Source of the DNA: Hormiphora californensis
Taxonomy: Eukaryota; Ctenophora; Tentaculata; Cydippida; Pleurobrachiidae
Length of the DNA: 64,000 nucleotides
Assembly (NCBI GenBank): GCA_020137815.1
Contig: CM035350.1
Coordinates: forward strand, 4,765,041 to 4,829,040
Direction: 5' to 3'
Shown: positions 42,078 to 52,747 of the stretch, one piece after another
Layout: the number at the start of each line of letters is the position of its first letter
Position numbering within the stretch: position 1 is the first letter of the stretch
Notes under the pieces: generated by a model
Told to the model about the DNA's origin: nothing
Databases searched by the model: none
Seen by the model: the letters and a program-made list of their open reading frames with translations, nothing else
Program-made: the position numbers and the translations under genes

Positions 42078-44736
42078 CTACACCCCTCCTCCGGCAACAG
42101 CTGGTGGCCAGTCCATTTTGAGTCCCACAACATCGAGACTTAGAATGTCACAGGGGACGCCAAGGATAGTTCCTACATTGGGGGTAGTCCTACCCCAGTC
42201 ACCGTGTACGAACTCCTTGATATATGTACCCGACTCTGAGACAACTTCAGCCACCTGCAGTAGGATGTGAGGATGGGTTTGGAAACTGGAAATTGGTTGT
42301 ACACAGTACATACAGCTGCGACAAAACTAGAAAATATACAGGCATTAACTAATTGAATAACTCAAATCTCTCCAAACCCCTCCTCTGTTAAACTTCACAC
42401 CATGTTCTCTCTCTATTCCAAGCTCGAAACGTGACAAAAACATCTGCCAAGAATCTTCTCCGATATTATATGTAAACCAAGTAATGAAATTGAAAAGAAA
42501 TGTCCTACCAGAAGTCTGTTAAAAAGGTTTCCACATCCTTGGTAACCATAGCAACCTCTTCCACAGTTAACATCCGTGCGTTAACGCTGTACAAAGTACA
42601 GTGTCAATGATGATTAGAACAACAGACAGAATATAACAGAGAGACTTTTTCAGAGTGATAGATGTGCACAGACATCACACTAGCAACCAATATCAGATTT
42701 ATGTGTTACTCGATTACAAGATTTCCCAATTCTCTTTGCCATATTATACCTGATAATTCGTCGTTTTCTCAGCAGGGGTGATCTCCGGTGGAGAACCCGA
42801 AGAGGAGTATCCTGATCCAGAACTAGATCTCGAATACTGTTCAGCTTCTCAACTGCCCCCTCTGTCACTGCTGCATTCGTCTGGAATAGGGAGGCTTTGT
42901 TAGGATACATCATGACGTATTTATACGTGTTTTCAAGCAGAATTTGAGCACGCGAGGGTGATCTCAGCATGTGTTGTAACTGTCAATGTTCTGACCGCTC
43001 TTACAGTGTTGCAACATGTTCATATAACAGTAAGCTACCACAGGGGGGGGGCACTACCACTCACCAGGAACCGACCGAAACAATTAAAACAACCAATCAG
43101 AACTCGTTATTTAGGTCACGTGACTGGTTATCAGCCAATCATGGACCAGTATTTCCTTATTCGGTCGGTTCCTACCACTCACCCTAATGATACACCGATA
43201 TTCTTTATGCTTTTGTTCCTGTCCCGCCTTCACAATCTCAGTCTCATCCCTGGTGATGGGTCGCAACCCCTGACACTTGACCCGGTCATGTGATCTGTTA
43301 ATCTCATCCAGGACCTGATCCAAGGATTCCTGATCGGGGAACACCCGTGCGTTAATCAGCTGAATGTAGAAGGGTCGCCCTGATCCCAACATCCTGACAT
43401 CAATATCTTCCCTCCCCGCTGCGTGCATGTTCGCAGAATCTGAGGGGTAGGAGATATCAAGCTGGGAAAACAGTGAAATAAGGGTACTGTTTGGTTATAA
43501 AGTTGTGTTAACAATATCACAAATCAGTATTGTATACAGATTTGTGCCTTACCATACAATACAGTGTATTGTGGTTAAACTGTAAGGCATGGAAAATGGT
43601 ACCTGCCTTGAAGATAGTTTTGAGGGGTCCCCCGATGATCTCCTCTATGCTCTCGCACACAGGTACACCATTCACACTCCAGGGGCTCTGGGAAATATTC
43701 CGGGAATTCTTCGTGTACCTGCCACCTAGAAAACAATAACGGGTTTTACTTTGCTGATTGGTGGGGTTTCATGAGGGGGATGGGGTCAGGGCAGGAACCG
43801 ACCGAATTAGGAAATACTGGTCCCTGATTGGCTGATAACCAGTCACGTGACCTAAATAACGAGTTCTGATTGGTTGTTTACTTGTGTCGGTCGGTTCCTG
43901 TTAAAAACACACACTAACCTACGAATGTGGACAGACTGGTTATCGTTAAATCCAACTTGACAGCAGCACCCCCCGGTACCACCATCTCTCCCCTACAATC
44001 CTCAACCTTCGCCCTTGCCAGCTCCTTCTCTAATGATGCCTGTTTGAAGAGTCCTGTTGTAAAGTTATAAACAGGCCACTTCCTTGGCTCCCTAGCAGTC
44101 CACATGAACTCATCTTGTGGCATCCTCACGTCGACACTAACTGTAACCGCCCCCAGTGCTTCATGTTCTTGGGGCTGTAGGGTGAGTCCATGGTCAGCAC
44201 ACAATCTGTCGCCTAGCAACCACTTGAAGACAGTTTTAACTGCCAGACCTTTGTGTGGTACCCCCGCTAGGAATGACCTGATTTGGAGGAGATGCAAAGA
44301 TGCACATGTAATGGTAAGGAACTGTGCCCCCGTGTATTCGGCCAGTATCTCCCTGCACCGTCCACTCAGAGCGGAGAGAGTGGATTCCTGGAGTAGGCCC
44401 GTACACAAGTAGCAACAGTTCTCGGGTTTACTCCATAGGTCTGCTGTTACTGTCTTGTCCGATACGATATAGCTGAAGCTGTTAGTTTGGAATTCTTCTT
44501 GGGAGAGTGAGCTGAATTTCTCTTGGAACTGATGCTTTAGTGGTGTTAGCCGATAGGGTCTTCCGACACACACATACTTTACATATGTTAGGCAGCTTTA
44601 TTATTGGGAGTTTGGCAGTTTCTTTTCCGTTTTCAAGTGGTACAGTTTCTGTAATAACTGTCACTCGCAGGAGCGACATCTGTTGATACAGTTTCCTGGT
44701 ATAAGTTGCACTCGCAGGAGCGACATCTGTCATCAT
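42078..44736 (-). CDS. PUS10: tRNA pseudouridine synthase Pus10
   Basis: Exons: 44736-43919, 43725-43603, 43439-43183, 42880-42750, about 42586-42556 (donor uncertain; 42509 is an alternative that breaks phase) and 42254-42078. Family landmarks: GRYTKNSRNISQSPWSVNG, AGREDIDVRMLGSGRPFYIQ with the catalytic Asp, LDQDTPLRVLHRRSPLLRKR, and SGTYIKEFVHGDWGRTTPN near the C terminus, ending VGLKMDWPPAVAG. The enzyme isomerises uridines 54/55 in tRNA and acts in the nucleus and cytoplasm. The N-terminal CxxC zinc motif (NICKVC) and the continuation GRPYRLTPLKHQFQ are in different frames: one extra base in the TGTGTG run near 44567-44577 explains this. A 46-bp local duplication (CTCGCAGGAGCGACATCTGT) lies near the start. 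Two of its introns carry the hAT-like MITE. Confidence 0.92.
43057..43182. mobile_element. hAT-like 109-bp MITE, copy C (PUS10 intron)
   Basis: 43065-43174, opposite orientation to copies A, B and D. The perfect duplication CCACTCAC flanks it (43057-43064, 43175-43182). On the gene strand this is GTGAGTGG, exactly the first eight bases of the intron, so the splice donor is the target site and is present on both sides of the element. Confidence 0.9.
43792..43900. mobile_element. hAT-like 109-bp MITE, copy D (PUS10 intron)
   Basis: Intact CAGGAACCGACCGA ends and interior like copy A. No 8-bp duplication is visible (GGTCAGGG / TTAAAAAC). It is 18 nt inside a 193-nt intron from the donor at 43918. 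Confidence 0.85.
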
Positions 44737-45185
44737 AGCTATGAAATTGAGTTGTTAGTTATTAGGTGGTTGGGGTATAGTTCTTTTGAGTGGTTAACTG
44801 TGGGTCATTCTGTCAACTGTCAAGCAGAGGGCATGTGGTAAAATTATGGAACTTTTGCACAGCTGAGAGGAAAGTGAATGCAGTGTGCGCGCGGGTGTAC
44901 TAGGGGGTGTTGCACTGCGCGTTACATACATGGCGAGGTCAGAAGACAGAAAACAGTGACGGATACATGTGCCACAATACACACTACTGCAGTAATAAAC
45001 CCATAATTTGAGGGGTAGGGATGGACGGGGGAGGACAGTGCAACTAAATCTGTATTAAACCTGCTCAATCTCGAGTAAAATTAACAAAAAACAACAATAA
45101 CAACATAAAAATCAAGATTTTAGAATTCCTTAGTCGATCACTTACGATATCATTTGATTCAAACACACCCGTATATTCCAAATTA

Positions 45186-48100
45186 TCATGAATTGTTCCT
45201 AATTGAGTTGATCCTATCACGCAGAACGGTGTTTTGGGGCCCAATCTGGGAGAGAATCCTTTCGAATAGCTCCTCACTGCCTCTTGACAACCGAGCTATC
45301 TCTCCTGCTTTCTCAGGCATATCAAGGTCCATATAGGAATCAACCTAGGATGGAGAGATGTTTAATTTGTGTGCGTAAAGAAAGTATGGGACTGGAAACA
45401 ACATATTAAATGTACAAGTCATGTCTCAAGTTATGTACATTGCGAGTAGCTGTACACAGCAAACATGTGCTGTATGCAATAAGATTGACAACAGCCAACA
45501 AACAAACAAACAAACAAACAAACAAACAAACAAACAAACAAACAAACAAACAAACAAACAAACAAACAAACAAACAAACAAACAAACAAACAAACAAACA
45601 AACAAACAAACAAACAAACAAACAAACAAACAAACAAACAAAATCATCACAAACCTGTTGTTCGCGAGGAAGCCTTTCCACATATTTTACTGCCTCCGCT
45701 TTATTATTATTCTCTAGACACGCATCTACAAAGGGTTTATACCCAATTGGCGACTTCTTACTCTTGGCAAACTTCTCGAGTTCTGACCAGTTCCGAGCCT
45801 TGGTAAGAGCTCTCACCTTCAGCCACCAAAACTTCCGATCACTCAACTTGAACTCCTTTCTGAGCCCCTCAGCCTCGGCAAACAATGCCCGCTGAATCAG
45901 AAGGTCTACTGTTTCGTTGAGGTTCATTCCAGTAATACCGGTCACCTTGCTATTCAACCCCACCTGCCGCTTAATCAGTGCAACCTGTTCTAATGTTAGC
46001 TGTGACTCCAGGTTATCTCTAGAGATGGTACCCTTTCGGAACAGCTTATCAATGTCCTCCAGCAGCTTCAATTTCGCCTCTGGGAGTGTGTTGTGGTCTA
46101 GTTCCTGGACATAGAGAAGAGCTGAATCCCTATAGTTGTCGTGTGTCTCGTAGTGGGTGTGGAGCTTCTGGACATCCGTTTGGGCACACCATTTGGTGTA
46201 CAGGGCCTTCGCCTGGGGGTTATCTTTCAGGGTATTATTGAACTCTCTGATTTTACCGCTATCTCGTTCTTTAGGTTCCATGGCAACCAGGACGGTATGG
46301 ACCTAGGTCCATATCGCCACTCGCTATTGCCTTCTCCATAGCCTTGGCGTTCTGATTCATCCTCATTAGCGCAGGAACCTGTTCTGAGCTCCGGGGCTCA
46401 AAGTCCAGTAAACTAATCGCCAGCTCCTTCCGTCCCGCCTTCTTAGCTTCATTACAACAGATGAAATGTTCAGGAACACATCTCCTAAGGAGGAGCCCAG
46501 TTTCCTGGTAATGGCATTCACAATTTCCTCGTCTGTGTCACGAGATTGCCGGACCTTGTCCATGGCCCACTGGGACAGCACCAGCTCCTTGCCACCTTCC
46601 AACCTGAGGTGGTCCACAATGGGCAGGGCCAGACAGTAGAGCTTCATGGCCACCAATCTCTTGATAAGGCCCATCACAGTGAACTGGTGCAGCTGGCTAT
46701 ACGTCATTGGGATGCCAATACGGAACATCCTGATCTCGTTTAACACTCGGAGTGTCTTGCAGATTTCAACAAAAGTGATCGGGGTTGTCATAGGCAAGGA
46801 AACCTTTCCCGTACGATGCTGCCCGCAGCAGGTTCTTCTGTTGTTTGGGGCTTGTTGAGCAGGCTGCTGCGTTGATGCACTGTTTCACTGCTAGCTCCAT
46901 GCTGTTCTTTTCTACTATAACCTGAGGCAGTTCAATGCGTTAGATCAGGTACTACAAAAAGTATGCTATAGTCCGGTGCAGTAGTAATCTCCTCCTCTTG
47001 TCTTTCTCTCTCACATACACCCTCTCTAGTATCTACTCTTTATCTCCCCCTCCCTCTCCCATTCTCTCGAACCTACCTGCATGTACTCGTTGGCCTTGTG
47101 GCTACCCTTATTGAACTCCTTCTGTGCATCGAACAGCACTGCCCCAGGTTGGAGGGAACCCATACCTAGGACCTCAACCAAACTGGCAGGAACTCTCCTA
47201 ATGAGCTCGTGAGTCTTGCTACTAATCATCCTCAACCCATCCATCTCAGGTACCACGAACACCTCCCCGTCCGTCAGGTACTCAATGGGCTCATTGTGGT
47301 CCGTCACCGTTATCCCGTATAGACGGACCATGTTTTCACTGTTCCAAACGAGTGCAATAGCAGCACTCATCTCAACCATGCTATCGTAGGTGCCACACCA
47401 GCACATCTGACTGGGTCGGTTGGTAATCCCCGTGTCTACCTGACGATATGAAGGGGGTCATGTGACTTCTGGGAAGGGGGTCACGTGACTTCTGGGAAGG
47501 GTGTCACGTGACTTCTGGGAAGAGGGTCACGTGACTTCTGGTTAGGGGGTCACGTGACTTCTGGGAAGGGGGTCACGTGACTTCTGGGAAGGGGGTCACG
47601 TGACTTCTGGGAAGGGGGTCACGTGACTTCTGGGAAGTGGGTCATGTGACTTCTGGGAAGGGGGTCATGTGACTTCTGGGAAGGGAGTCACGTGACTTCT
47701 GGGAAGTGGGTCACATGACTTCTGGGAAGGGGGTCACGTGACTTCTGGTTCTGGGAAGGGGGTCACGTGACTCCTGGGAAGGGGGTCACGTGACTTCTGG
47801 GAAGGGGGTCACGTGGGGAAGTATCAATTGAGATATTAGATGGGGAAGTGGGGCAGTAGGTGGGAAAGTGGGGCATTAGATGGGGATGTGATTGTGAGTG
47901 GGAGAACAGTTGTTGTATTTTACCTCACAGTAGGTGGTTTGAAGGTCTGCTGATCCGACCCACAGGACCCCATTTTCCGAAAACAGGGCAATATCTAGGG
48001 TTTTATTTAACAGTGCCATCTCAATCACACTCCCACTGGAAAGGTGCATGCGGGGTGCATATTTAGGGGTGCACCTATCTCGCTCTATGAGGTAGAGTTT

Positions 48101-49117
48101 AGCGTTGTTCGATACCAAGATCTCAATACTCCGATCCTGGGGGAGGACTGCCCAGCTGGAGGGCGGGTTATCCAGTCCCGGGATATCATTCATTTTGTGG
48201 TAGGTCGGGTTGTCACTGGCAATATCAGATATAACAAAGAATCGATATGCCCCGGTTAGGACTGCAACACCAGTCCGAGTGCCACCATACGTGGGAAATA
48301 CCTGAAAACATCCCGGTGGAAATGGTGGGGTTCAAAGTCAAAATTCATGTATCCGGAAATGGGCAGTATCGGATGATCAGGTGCACCCATATACCAGCTG
48401 TTTTTATCGAACAATAAACAATTCTCTCTTTCTAGGAAAAAGATAAACAGTCTGACAGTGCTACCTACTATACCACTTTGCTTACCCTGGCCTCAATGAC
48501 ACGAGAGTCCTGAATTTCAGCATTAGCCGAGACGAGAGAGAGTGAGACACCGTTGATATCATACACGTATATAGAGCCAATATCAGTTACCACAACCAAG
48601 TTTTCCTCCGTAGACCAACCTAGCCCAACGACCAAGATTCGCTCATGCTTAGTTGCTATCTCACTAAATAAAGGGGGGGGGGCCGGGTGATAGAATTAGG
48701 AGGAAAATGTTAGAAATTCGTTTCAATAAAGAAACTTCGTGAAACTATATTACTTGAGCAGTATGCCAGCAGAGTTGTAAATCTCAATTAGTTTTCGAGG
48801 CTGGCCCCGTGTCAGTTGCCTGCTGTCCCATGCCAGGGCGATTGGTCCACCACATGGCGCCATCTCAAGCTTGTAATTCTTCAGCATCTGGACATGGGGG
48901 TAATTCATGTTAAAAGCAAAAACTTTGAATTCATACTGCTGTTGAGTGTTGGTAAAACCAGTCGTAACAGGTTCGAAAAGACACACGTCACTCCATTTCC
49001 AAAACTTCCCATGATTACCTTGTCAACCCAGTCCATATCGTAGACCTCAATTTTCTCATAGAACACATCGCCAAGTGGTTCCCAGTTCCCACACCCCTCA
49101 TCTACCTCTAAATCCAT
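45186..49117 (-). CDS. VPS16: VPS16, HOPS/CORVET core subunit
   Basis: Seven exons: 49117-49019, 48887-48754, 48663-48486, 48301-47924, 47439-47077, 46921-45655, 45344-45186, giving about 857 residues once the frame breaks are discounted (human about 839). Landmarks: [20 protein letters not shown] at the N terminus, [11 protein letters not shown], the beta-propeller segment [38 protein letters not shown], and the alpha-solenoid with [16 protein letters not shown] and [23 protein letters not shown]16 is a scaffold of the late-endosome/vacuole tethering complexes and binds VPS33. Exon 6 has three frame breaks: near 46773 (extra T in CACTTTTGTT), near 46475 (two extra or one missing base by GATGTGTT) and near 46302 (extra G in CTAGGTCC). 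Introns carry the CACGTG minisatellite and a (CAAA)n tract. Confidence 0.93.
45499..45642. repeat. (CAAA)n microsatellite in VPS16 intron 6
   Basis: About 36 uninterrupted CAAA units starting 13 nt after the donor of VPS16 exon 6. The VCLF repeat ORF extension is an artefact of it. Confidence 0.95.
47456..47816. repeat. 23-bp minisatellite with CACGTG cores
   Basis: About 16 units of GGTCACGTGACTTCTGGGAA plus GGG inside VPS16 intron 4. Most units contain the E-box/CLEAR-like palindrome TCACGTGA. Confidence 0.95.
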
Positions 49118-49250
49118 TATCTCATGTCGTTATAATGCTGCTAGAGGGAGAAATGGTGGGATTAATCATGATATATGATCATACTATTTTTAGTGAGTTC
49201 GAAGGGATGCGTTTGGGGGACAACAGAGATATAAAACAATATCAATCATA

Positions 49251-49668
49251 TCCTTATTATAATTTGCAAATGCGTGGCGTGGTGATGGTGTAGTATCCCA
49301 CGTGCAAATAGTGGGGGGTTGCCAAGGAGGTGCCATAGCCCAGCTACGCAGTGGGTGATTGAAGGCTGCACGTGCGGGTTGGTGCAGTGGGTGAGAGGGG
49401 TGCTCCTGGGTGAGGGGATTCGGGTCAACGGGTGCTCTACTTCAACGGGTTTTCTAGTCCTTATTATAATTTGCAAATGCGTGGCGTGATGATGTCCTAT
49501 CCACACGTGCAAATAGAGAGGGGTTGCCAAGGAGGTGCCATAGCCCAGCTACGCAGCGGGTGATTGAAAGCTGCACGTGCGGGTTGGTGCAGTGGGTGAG
49601 AGGGGTGCTCCTGGGTGAGGGGGTGGGGATTCGGGTCAACGGGTGCTCTACTTCAACGGGTTTTCTAG
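49251..49668. mobile_element. Tandem Helitron-like elements (2 units)
   Basis: Units 49251-49457 and 49458-49668 each begin TCCTTATTATAATTTGCAAA and end AACGGGTTTTCTAG. They abut directly; the pair is preceded by A and followed by T. A 5' TC, 3' CTAG and insertion between A and T fit non-autonomous Helitrons. No convincing 3' hairpin was found. Confidence 0.5.
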
Positions 49669-49723
49669 TCAAACTAAAAAGTGCAATAACTTATAAACAT
49701 AACATTTCCACTCTCCCCTCATT

Positions 49724-50866
49724 TCAAAGTCCCTGGCTCTCTCTCGATAGTTCAGCGGTGAAGGGTACAGGTCGTGTTCCAGTGTTGGGTTCAGCCAACA
49801 CCTCCGGTTTGTAACACTTGCTCGGATCAACTCTCACCACATACCGCCCAGTCTTGTTGGCCTGCTCCTGGGGTGACTCAAAGCCGTGCATGGCAACCAT
49901 GAATGCCTTGCACAGCGACTCCGGGTTGTTCCTACCGTAGAGTTTAACACCCACATCCTCGTAACCAGACAGATCCAATAGACACTTTACTATCCGGTGG
50001 GCTTTGTTACCTGCCCCTGCTGGACAGGGAACCACCTTCAGCTCAGTCTCGTGGTATCTCCCATATGCAGTGTAGGGGACCCCTCTTGACTCTGTCATAG
50101 GCATGGGGACAAGCTGACGGTAGGCATACTCCTTAGCTTCCAACATTGCGTCCATCATGCCCTTCTTAAAGGTCATCCCAACTCCCAGGAGACCTCTTTT
50201 ATTCCCAACAGCAACGACTACCCTGAATCCCATTATCTTGCCCTTGCTGTAATACTTGGAGCGCAGGTCAACCGACAACAACCGGGAATCAAAGTTGGTG
50301 TCGTATCTTTCATCAGATACGGTGTCGTCATCATTCAACATGTGGGGTGGTCCGAACGACTTCCCCACATCGGTGTTGTGCGACCATCCACTCCCAGTCA
50401 GTATGTCCATCTTCTTAGCCTTAAAAAAGTTCCCAGTCAGCGTTGAGGACAGGTGGGCAATAGATCGGCCACCGGGGTCGTTCCGGCGTTGGTAGTGAAT
50501 ATCACGCGTTTCAGCAGTGGACATAAACTCTGAAAACTCAGAAAATCCCTTAGCAAGCCTCACTGTGGCAAAATCTTGCCGATTATAGTTGAAATGTTCA
50601 ATAGGCATCGGATTAACTTTTGGGTTAATCTCAAACTGGATGGCCTTGTTCGGGTAGTTGAGGTTCTTCGGACGTAACCCTTCCCTCCACTGATCCTTCA
50701 TTGTCGCTAACCACATTGTGTTTTCATTTTCAGTTAGAATTGGAATGCGGTATCTCGTTTTATCTTCCTCGTGATAGTGAGCTTCCAGGCTGGTCCGAGT
50801 TCCAGACTCACTGGCGAGCTGCCTTGCTCCGGAACAACTAGCTCGTTGAACTGCAGTTCTGATCAT
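49724..50866 (-). CDS. MRPS5: Mitochondrial small-subunit ribosomal protein uS5m
   Basis: An intronless ORF of 380 residues from ATG 50866. A Ser/Arg-rich N terminus (MIRTAVQRASCSGARQLASE) looks like a mitochondrial presequence. The S5 N-terminal RNA-binding domain is visible as SKGKIMGFRVVVAVGNKRGL followed by GVGMTFKKGMMDAMLEAKEY, and the C-terminal S5 domain as VVPCPAGAGNKAHRIVKCLL and DVGVKLYGRNNPESLCKAFM. The extra N-terminal region is as in other animal mitochondrial S5 proteins. It takes part in the small subunit of the mitochondrial ribosome near the mRNA entry channel. It is the first gene of the six-gene minus-strand cluster. Confidence 0.92.
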   Translation of the reverse strand: MIRTAVQRASCSGARQLASESGTRTSLEAHYHEEDKTRYRIPILTENENTMWLATMKDQWREGLRPKNLNYPNKAIQFEINPKVNPMPIEHFNYNRQDFATVRLAKGFSEFSEFMSTAETRDIHYQRRNDPGGRSIAHLSSTLTGNFFKAKKMDILTGSGWSHNTDVGKSFGPPHMLNDDDTVSDERYDTNFDSRLLSVDLRSKYYSKGKIMGFRVVVAVGNKRGLLGVGMTFKKGMMDAMLEAKEYAYRQLVPMPMTESRGVPYTAYGRYHETELKVVPCPAGAGNKAHRIVKCLLDLSGYEDVGVKLYGRNNPESLCKAFMVAMHGFESPQEQANKTGRYVVRVDPSKCYKPEVLAEPNTGTRPVPFTAELSRESQGL

Positions 50867-51770
50867 TCTAAGTGAATAGTTTTGGGTAAATGTAACTTGT
50901 CAGCTGTCTTGAAAGGGAATATGAATGTTCGGCGCACTGCCGGGCGCAGGACGTAGGTTGGCTACTGTCATGAGACCCGAAGTCATGAGACAATGGGTAT
51001 TTAGAAAATGGAATCGCTTCATTTCCTACTTTTTGACCCAAACAAAACTTAAATTTAGCTAAATTGGGCCAATTTTAAGTATTTTCCTCGTCTATGACAC
51101 GGATTGTGCGACTTGGAGTTTGGAAACACTGGGCACATGACCACAACCTGGGCCCCTAGCCCCCTAGCTTTTTTTACGGGATAATGCAGCGGGATAAGGC
51201 AGCCAGGGACGTCGCTGGCAAACGCTGATGGCCCCCGATAGCGCGGGATAAGGCAGCGCTTTTCAACAATTTGGCCGTTTAATAATAATAATAATAATAA
51301 TAATAGTAACAGTTTATATCCCGCTCTGACACAGTTTGTAATATGCAAATGGTCCGCCTTTCCGAAAAACAGTGACTGCAACCAGATGCCTGCTCCTAGA
51401 GCGGTCCTTTATCTTCGGCGTATGGTGAGATTAGGAGGTGATTTTCTTATGGGTGATTGATCAGGCATGGACGTGAATATCGGCAACACGTTTTCTGAGG
51501 AGGTATATTCCTCGGGAGGGTTATTTGCTCCCAAGGTTGACGGCTAGTGTCTCAAGCCTAGATTGGGTACTACTCACAGTGGAAAGGACAACAGCACTGA
51601 CAGTGAAAGGAAAAACCGATGGGTAGTAGATCGACAGTAAAACAGCAGACCAACAGACAGGACTAAGGACAAGACTAAGGACAAAACTATGAATCAGAAC
51701 ATTTAGTGGAACTAACAGACGCCCAGAATCATAGGTTGAGACACCACCAAGGAGGGGGGGGGGTAGGTAG
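50867..51770. other. Intergenic, MRPS5 5' flank
   Basis: Contains an (AAT)n tract (51281-51304) and probably the promoter of MRPS5. ORFs here have no recognisable domain. Confidence 0.4.
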
Positions 51771-51771
51771 G

Positions 51772-51934
51772 GGATTTTTTTTTGTTTTTTTTTTTTTTTT
51801 GTTTTTTTTGTTGTTTTTTTTTTTTTTTTTTTTGTTTTTTTTGTTTTTTTTTTTGTTTTTTTTTTGTTTTTTTTGTTTCTTTTTTTTGTTTTTTTTGTTT
51901 TTTTTGTTTTGTTTTTTTTTTGTTTTGTTTTTTT

Positions 51935-51965
<31 letters not shown>

Positions 51966-51970
51966 CTTTC
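51772..51970. repeat. T-rich simple tract with scattered G
   Basis: About 200 bp of T runs broken by single G or C. The phenylalanine-only and lysine-only ORFs are artefacts. A collapsed or error-prone assembly region is likely. Confidence 0.95.
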
Positions 51971-52577
51971 TTTTATCAATAAATTAGGTCATTAATAAAT
52001 TATCTCTACAATTCGTCTACAAAAGAATCAGCCCTGGGTACACCCAAAAAATTAAAACTCATAAAAAAATAGAAACTTCCATCCCGTAACAAATATATAA
52101 AAACCACTTAGATCACACTTAAAAAAAGACACACACATATACTGGAAACAGATGAGTCTGAAAAACAGCCCGGGGTTATGAGAAAAAAAAACTCATCACA
52201 AAAAAGAGGCGGCAAGCATTAACAAATAAATATAAAAACGCTTAGAACACACTAGAAAAAGCACTAGAACACTTGGAGAAACGCTCTAAGACCTCAGTAC
52301 TCAAAAAACACTGGAAACACTTGACTTAGGAACACACTCAGAAATACACGAAAAACACACAATTGTCTGAGGAGTCTCTTTTGGATTTTGACAACGATTT
52401 GCAAAATTTTGCTGTTTGATTTTTGCGATTTGAAATCTTTATTTAATTACAGCCGCGGCAGCGTTGTATGTCAAATTGTTCGCGCGTTACGTTTAAAATA
52501 AACTTCGTGGAGCAGAGCTGATCTGTTGCGACCCGACCTAAATTCCAAACACACTTTTTCAACGCGCTTGGCTTGCT

Positions 52578-52735
52578 AAAGTCGGATTTTTTGAAGTTGT
52601 CACCCCAAAATGACCGCGCATGTGAAATTTATCAATTTTGACGCGCACACCACACGTTAACATGTGATGTGACGCGCAAAAACATTCCGCGCACGAAAAG
52701 GGGGGTGACAACTTCAAAAAATCCGACTTTAGTTG
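52578..52735. mobile_element. CTAAAGTCGGATTTTTTGAA MITE
   Basis: About 158 bp with 30-bp inverted ends (AAAGTCGGATTTTTTGAAGT). The ends resemble the AAATCCGACTTTAGTT word near 26516 and the degraded copy at 19403-19516. Confidence 0.75.
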
Positions 52736-52747
52736 CGGCTTGTCTCT

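Noticed and set aside
45410-45717. TNKQ and VCLF repeat ORFs
   Set aside because: (CAAA)n microsatellite in a VPS16 intron; the real exon ends at 45655.
49246-49672. Two similar minus-strand ORFs of 72-94 residues
   Set aside because: Readings of the tandem Helitron-like units.
51521-51987. Poly-Phe and poly-Lys ORFs
   Set aside because: Reading of a T-rich tract.
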